From NCBI GenBank assembly GCA_964502145.1, contig CAZCVI010000094.1:1-26511 (forward strand): 26,511 nucleotides of DNA. Reading direction: 5' to 3'. Below are positions 23,158 to 26,511 of the stretch, in pieces. Source of the DNA: CAZCVI01 sp964502145 (GTDB lineage Bacteria > Acidobacteriota > Aminicenantia > UBA2199). Position 1 is the first letter of the stretch, and every line of letters starts with the position of its first letter. Under the pieces are notes generated by a model. The model saw only the letters and a list, made by a program, of their open reading frames with translations, made no database searches and had not been told where the DNA came from. Position numbers and translations under genes: made by a program.

Positions 23158-24048
23158 ATGAAAACGTATAGAACTAAATTATTGCTCGCTTTCGCGGCGG
23201 TTTATCTGATCTGGGGATCGACGTATCTTGCGATTCATTATGCGATAGAAACCATTCCACCTTTTCTTATGATGGGAATTCGCTCCTTGATTGCCGGAAG
23301 CGCACTTTACCTTTGGAGTTATAAGAAAGGGGAACGAGTTAGAAGGGAACAACTCCTTCCTTTACTGCTTCTTGGAATTCTATTTTTTTTACTCGGACAT
23401 GGATTACTGGCTTGGGCGCAAAAAATTGTTGCTTCAGGAATCGCTGCGATATTGAGTGTATCCGATCCCTTATGGATCGGTCTAATCGAATCGTTTACGA
23501 TCAAGGAATTTCGACTGAATAGAAAACAGATTGCCGGATTAATCATAGGATTTGTCGGTGTAGGTTTATTGTTCTTTCCAACATCCGATGCGATGACTCT
23601 GCAAATAAATCCATTCGGGGCTTTTATCATTTTGATGAGCGCGATCTCCTGGTCTGTAGGCGCCGTTTATTCACGCGTAGCAAAGCTGCCCAAATCAACT
23701 GTTCTTTCCGCAGGATTAGAGCTGATCATTGGTGGGATATTGTTATGTATTGCCTCATGGATGACCGGTGAGTTTAGGAATTTCCATCTCAGCATGATTT
23801 CCCTACGATCGTCTTTAGCATTGGCCTATCTTGTTCTTTTTGGCTCGATTATCACTTTCACTGCGTATGTGTGGCTCTTGACCGTAACAACCGCTACGCG
23901 CGCCGCGACTCATACATATGTGAATCCAGTGATCGCTGTTTTGCTCGGCTGGGCATTTGCGGGGGAACGATTCACGTTGCTTGCTCTCTTTGCATGTAGC
24001 GTAATTGTGTTTTCTGTTTATTTAATGCTGGAATCGAAGCAAAAATGA
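23158..24048 (+). CDS. EamA/DMT-family transporter (YedA-like)
   Basis: The 296-residue protein is a ten-helix member of the drug/metabolite transporter superfamily, built from two EamA repeats (about 10-140 and 152-292). The opening YLIWGSTYLAIHYAIETIPPFLMMGIRSLIAG and the closing PVIAVLLGWAFAGE are characteristic of the YedA/RhaT-like group. Members export amino acids or other metabolites; this substrate cannot be predicted. A GAGGG site lies 8 nt before ATG 23158. Its codon choice looks different from the neighbouring radical SAM and origin genes, and it is followed directly by a transposase remnant, so recent acquisition is possible. Confidence 0.93.
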   Translation: MKTYRTKLLLAFAAVYLIWGSTYLAIHYAIETIPPFLMMGIRSLIAGSALYLWSYKKGERVRREQLLPLLLLGILFFLLGHGLLAWAQKIVASGIAAILSVSDPLWIGLIESFTIKEFRLNRKQIAGLIIGFVGVGLLFFPTSDAMTLQINPFGAFIILMSAISWSVGAVYSRVAKLPKSTVLSAGLELIIGGILLCIASWMTGEFRNFHLSMISLRSSLALAYLVLFGSIITFTAYVWLLTVTTATRAATHTYVNPVIAVLLGWAFAGERFTLLALFACSVIVFSVYLMLESKQK

Positions 24049-24059
24049 TTATTTATCAG

Positions 24060-24243
24060 TGGATTTGCTCATGGCATTTCAAAAGCGTTGGGATGAATAG
24101 GTCGTCCCCATTACCCCGTTTTTCTTTTTTCTCTCCGATTAGAACGCCTTCTAGTATTCCTTCTTTTTTCCACTTCTTTCCCAAATGGTTACGTATGGCA
24201 TTGTATAATCCTCCTCTAATATGGCTATTTTCTTATATTTAAA
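24060..24243 (-). pseudogene. Broken remnant of an Rpn-family transposase/nuclease gene
   Basis: Reading the minus strand from 24243 gives ILEEDYTMPYVTIWER followed by a Lys/Gly/Glu-rich stretch. This matches the junction found near the C-terminus of Rpn-type proteins and parallels MAYVTSFQKIGEK in the gene at the window's right end. The frame stops at TAG 24151-24153 and continues one frame over as EGILEGVLIGEKKEKRG. The N-terminal nuclease domain and the normal C-terminus are missing. It is a decayed fragment. Confidence 0.6.
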
Positions 24244-24246
24244 ACG

Positions 24247-24304
24247 CCAGCCTGTCCGGGGCCATAATGGGCCCGAAAATGAAAACCCCGGACAAGCGAG
24301 CTGG
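24247..24304 (-). terminator. Hairpin, probable terminator of the hypothetical gene
   Basis: TGTCCGGGG (24253-24261) pairs with CCCCGGACA (24286-24294), with outer arms CCAGC (24247-24251) and GCTGG (24300-24304). On the minus strand it lies 25 nt after the hypothetical gene and is followed by a short TTTT. It may also act on the plus strand. The 24-nt loop is large for an intrinsic terminator. Confidence 0.45.
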
Positions 24305-24328
24305 ATTTTTACGATTTTTACCTAGTAG

Positions 24329-24820
24329 TTATTGTTTAGTAGGAACCACAGGTTCCTCGGGTTTGTCAGCGGCTTTGGCTCTGGCGAATCGTTTTCCAAG
24401 GTCAAGGCTGATTGTTGTGGAACCTGGAACGCCTGAGGCCACGGCAGCTTGAATATACTTGTAAAACTTCAGCGCCGAGGAAAAAGTATTGGCACTTACC
24501 AATTGATAACTGTCAATCATTTTTTGGATCACGGGCTGGGCCATCTCCACCAGGGTGCGTAATTTAGATGCTAGCTCGTAATCTCTTCTAAAGATTGCGA
24601 TATCACTGCATGGGGGCACCATTTCTGGACGATTGTTGGAATAGTCTAGTGTCTTTTCGACAAAGGCAAAGGACTTGTCACCCATCTTATTCAATCTTTT
24701 TCGCTGCTCGTTGGTTAAATTAATAGCAAATCCCAATTCCGCATCCAAACTTCTGATACTCTGAGCCATCCGCTCATATTCCTCGGTGGTCATTTCGTGT
24801 GAAATTTCTGTTTTGTTCAT
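24329..24820 (-). CDS. Conserved hypothetical protein
   Basis: The 163-residue soluble protein is predicted to be mostly helical. The pattern NLTNEQRKRLNKMGDKSFAFVEKTLDYSNNRPEMVPP, then YELASKLRTLVEMAQPVIQKMIDSYQ and ALKFYKYIQAAVASGVPG, resembles a family of hypothetical proteins that I associate with Bacteroidota and related phyla; no function is known to me. The C-terminal 20 residues are Pro/Glu/Lys-rich and probably disordered. An AAAGGAG site lies 9 nt before ATG 24820, and a good promoter with a palindrome at the predicted start lies upstream. No signal peptide is present. Confidence 0.8.
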   Translation of the reverse strand: MNKTEISHEMTTEEYERMAQSIRSLDAELGFAINLTNEQRKRLNKMGDKSFAFVEKTLDYSNNRPEMVPPCSDIAIFRRDYELASKLRTLVEMAQPVIQKMIDSYQLVSANTFSSALKFYKYIQAAVASGVPGSTTISLDLGKRFARAKAADKPEEPVVPTKQ

Positions 24821-24902
24821 AATACTTATTCTCCTTTTGTTTGTTTTTTTTCATTTTTTTTACGACTTAGCTAAATCTTTTTTTTCGACCGTCTTTGTTA
24901 AC

Positions 24903-24914
24903 CTTCACGTGAAG
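24903..24914. promoter_or_regulatory. Perfect 12-bp palindrome at the hypothetical gene's +1
   Basis: CTTCACGTGAAG lies directly downstream of the -10 box of the minus-strand promoter and covers the predicted start of transcription (about 24912). It shares the core TTCACGTGAA with parS but not the outer bases. It is a good candidate repressor operator. Confidence 0.5.
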
Positions 24915-24918
24915 CTAT

Positions 24919-24947
24919 ATTGTAACCTATTTTTAAAACCCTGTAAA
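24919..24947 (-). promoter_or_regulatory. Promoter of the conserved hypothetical gene
   Basis: On the minus strand TTTACA (24947-24942), 17 bp and TACAAT (24924-24919). The predicted start near 24912 gives a leader of about 92 nt. Confidence 0.55.
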
Positions 24948-25181
24948 ATGGTCACACTTTTCCCCGGCGGAGTTTTCTGCTAGCGCTTGCGACCAAAAAC
25001 AGGGTATACTATTTTATATAGATGATTTCCAGACTTTTTAAAAAATATTTATTTTAGAAGATTTTCAGGCGAGCATGCCAAAAAATAAAAATAAAATACC
25101 ACTTTGGGCTCTCCTATTTCGGTCACTTTATCTATTTAACAGATAATATTAAAATATTTATGCTTTTGGGCGAACAAAACC
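24948..25181. other. A/T-rich intergenic spacer
   Basis: This stretch lies between the divergent hypothetical and AraC-type genes. A TATACT at 25004 is not matched by a -35 box at normal spacing. I see no gene and no clear structure. Confidence 0.4.
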
Positions 25182-25210
25182 TTGACCCTTGTTCCTGAAT
25201 ATAGTAAAAT
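25182..25210 (+). promoter_or_regulatory. Promoter of the AraC-type regulator
   Basis: TTGACC (25182-25187), 17 bp and TAAAAT (25205-25210), then only 7 nt before ATG 25218. The TTG at 25182 is the -35 box, not the start codon, and the mRNA is predicted to be leaderless. Confidence 0.65.
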
Positions 25211-25217
25211 AACCTTC

Positions 25218-25658
25218 ATGATAACGTCGTCGAATAAAAAGAGCTTTTCTGCGCGGGTATCCATGTATATAGACAGCATGGGGCTCGATAAGATTGCAAC
25301 TGTCACAGTGGCCAAGCTGGCCCATGAATTAGATATGAGTTTAAGTTCTTTTTACCTTCATTTTGAGAAGGAGTACTGGAGGAATGGGACGCCCGGGGAA
25401 TTTATACTGTTTTCAAAAATTTTTATCGCCAAAAACGCCATGAAAAAAAATCCAGATATCTCCATCCCCGAATTGGCCAAAAAGCTGGGATTCAAAGACA
25501 ATGAATATTTTGTCCGTTTATTTACAGCGCGGGAGGGTCTTACACCCGAAACGTTATTGCAAGAATTCAGATTAGAGCGAGAGCAGCAAAGGGAAAAAGT
25601 TCGCGCCCGAAAAGCAAAATCGCGCCAGCGGCAAAAAGCGTTGGGCGCAAACCAATGA
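25218..25658 (+). CDS. Minimal AraC-type DNA-binding protein
   Basis: The 146-residue protein is essentially one AraC/XylS DNA-binding domain with two helix-turn-helix motifs: VTVAKLAHELDMSLSSFYLHF at about 30-49 and ISIPELAKKLGFKDNEYFVRLF at about 81-102, joined by the usual linker helix. There is no ligand-binding or receiver domain. The C-terminal 28 residues (about 118-146) are strongly basic and may add nonspecific DNA contact. ATG 25218 is supported by the promoter just upstream; there is no Shine-Dalgarno. It is divergent from the conserved hypothetical gene, whose promoter palindrome could be a target, but nothing shows this. Confidence 0.8.
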   Translation: MITSSNKKSFSARVSMYIDSMGLDKIATVTVAKLAHELDMSLSSFYLHFEKEYWRNGTPGEFILFSKIFIAKNAMKKNPDISIPELAKKLGFKDNEYFVRLFTAREGLTPETLLQEFRLEREQQREKVRARKAKSRQRQKALGANQ

Positions 25659-25784
25659 TTTCAACATCCCCTCATCGAAACCCCGGCCTATTTGCGCCAC
25701 ATTTGCTGCAATTTGTTAAATGTAGTATCAAGAAAAAGGGAGTTTCAGTTCCTGAACCTGACGGTTTTAACTAATAGTTGACTG

Positions 25785-26076
25785 TTCACCTTATTTTGTA
25801 GAACCGTCACCATATTTTGCTCTCCGTTCACCTTCCAACCCCGGCGGTTCACCATATTTTACTCAACCGTCACCCTTTTAGGCGGCCGTTCACCTTCCAA
25901 ACCTCTCCGTTCAGCCTTTTTTGTAGAATCGTGAGCAATAAAACCCGGCGGTTGAGTATTTTTTGTGGAATCGAGGGCTTTAAAACCTAGCGGGTGAATT
26001 TCTTTTTTAGAATCGAGAGCAATAAACCTGGCGGATGGGTGTTTTTTGGACTTAGGTCATCCTTCAACCCGGCCAG
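25785..26076. repeat. Degenerate 21/42-bp tandem repeat tract
   Basis: Eight successive blocks of 42, 21, 41, 21, 42, 42, 41 and 42 bp fit with no gaps. Most begin TTCACC or a variant (TTCAGC, TTGAGT, GTGAAT) and end in CTCTCCG or CGGCGG or a variant, with a TTTTGTAGAAYCG core in the long blocks. The period is therefore 21 bp, or 42 bp with some half-units. No open frame spans it. The stretches 25659-25784 and 26077-26173 hold nothing else I recognise. Confidence 0.8.
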
Positions 26077-26173
26077 TGAGTGATTTAGTGTTATCATTGA
26101 TAAGTAAAGGGATAAAATAATGTGCCAGGATGGCGCGTCTACCCTTCAATTTTCATTTTTGGGGAAGTGCTGC

Positions 26174-26511
26174 TTATTGCAACAAAGGTTGGACTTCATC
26201 TTTTGACAACCCGGTTAATCTGATAATAGTATCTACGGGGAAATTTTCCTTCAACATCTTTCTGGCAGTATTGAATGCATTATTTTTGCTGCCTTTGGCT
26301 AATCCTTTGGCTATCCCATTTTTTTCGCCGATTTTTTTTCCTCTTTTCTCGCCGATTTTTTCGCCGATTTTTTGAAAACTGGTTACGTATGCCATTGTTT
26401 TTCCCTCCTTTAAAGTTATTAATTCATTGTGCAGTTTTTCTTTGTATCGCTCCGGTAGATTGATGATCCAATCAATAAACTTGACCAAAACGCGGATTTG
26501 CTTTTTGTTGT
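26174..26511 (-). CDS. C-terminal part of an Rpn-family transposase/nuclease (partial)
   Basis: The frame is open to the window's right end, so the gene starts outside. The visible 112 or so residues begin KKQIRVLVKFIDWIINLPERY, then MAYVTSFQKIGEKIGEK, a run of Gly/Lys/Glu repeats (IGEKRGKKIGEKNGIAKGLAKG), and a small C-terminal helix pair (ENFPVDTIIRLTGLSKDEVQPLL). This order is that of Rpn/PD-(D/E)XK nuclease family transposases, whose catalytic domain would lie beyond the edge. Rpn proteins promote RecA-independent recombination and are often multicopy. The remnant at 24060-24243 is a decayed relative. Confidence 0.8.
   Translation of the reverse strand, partial: NKKQIRVLVKFIDWIINLPERYKEKLHNELITLKEGKTMAYVTSFQKIGEKIGEKRGKKIGEKNGIAKGLAKGSKNNAFNTARKMLKENFPVDTIIRLTGLSKDEVQPLLQ

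Noticed and set aside
22947..23159. Minus-strand 70-residue frame before the EamA gene
   Set aside because: Its start lies inside the transporter gene, it has no ribosome site and I recognise no family.
24901..24916. Second parS site
   Set aside because: Only the core TTCACGTGAA plus one outer base matches (11 of 16), so it is better described as an unrelated palindrome.
24786..24983. Plus-strand 65-residue frame opposite the hypothetical gene's leader
   Set aside because: It covers the antisense of a well supported promoter and ribosome site and has only Phe/Leu-rich low-complexity content.

Overview
This window is the replication-origin neighbourhood of a bacterial chromosome, probably from an uncultured, Gram-negative-like lineage. 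The order dnaA, (oriC), dnaN, recF, gyrB, gyrA on one strand is the classic origin block. No rpmH, rnpA, parA or parB genes are visible, so this is not the Bacillus or Pseudomonas type of origin. A DUF2911 protein with TPR repeats, a GlnRS beside a GluRS, a small peptide with a Bacteroidota-like RiPP leader, and intergenic repeats built on 9-bp units together suggest something like Candidatus Aminicenantes or a neighbouring phylum. That assignment is an inference from gene style and was not tested.

Region 1 (1-1141) carries an array of eighteen 22-bp tandem repeats that may extend past the left edge, a 9-bp micro-repeat, a perfect 16-bp parS site, a small two-helix membrane protein on the minus strand, and a divergent promoter whose two -35 boxes form a palindrome. 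Region 2 (1142-10283) is dnaA, a DnaA-box-rich intergenic region with an A/T-only tract (the best oriC candidate), dnaN, recF, gyrB and gyrA. These genes supply initiator, clamp, repair/loading factor and gyrase. Region 3 (10387-15615) is a run of plus-strand genes: a YcgR-like PilZ protein, gltX, glnS, ridA and an orphan oligopeptide-type ABC ATPase. It is followed by a 43-bp-arm hairpin of 9-bp units inside 9-bp terminal inverted repeats.

Region 4 (15784-22726) is accessory: a secreted DUF2911/TPR protein, an archaeal-type AAA ATPase with a winged-helix tail, a secreted SMP-30-like beta-propeller, an orphan cysteine-rich RiPP-like precursor with its own promoter and terminator, a coupled minus-strand pair (GspG-like and PTS EIIA-like), and a cyclic-nucleotide-binding protein followed by a PflX-like radical SAM enzyme. 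Region 5 (22727-26511) is looser. It holds an EamA transporter, a broken remnant of an Rpn-type transposase/nuclease, a conserved hypothetical protein with a palindrome at its predicted transcription start, a minimal AraC-type regulator, a degenerate 21/42-bp repeat tract, and the 3' end of an Rpn-family gene running off the window.

Promoter inspection settles several start codons. Two TTG codons that could be read as starts (10324 and 25182) are the -35 boxes of good sigma70-type promoters. At least two genes, and possibly three, have promoters whose predicted start of transcription falls on the initiation codon, which suggests leaderless mRNAs. The most interesting items are the orphan RiPP-like peptide, the origin-proximal 22-bp array beside parS, the 43-bp hairpin element, and the 21/42-bp repeat tract. 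No tRNA, rRNA or CRISPR array was seen.
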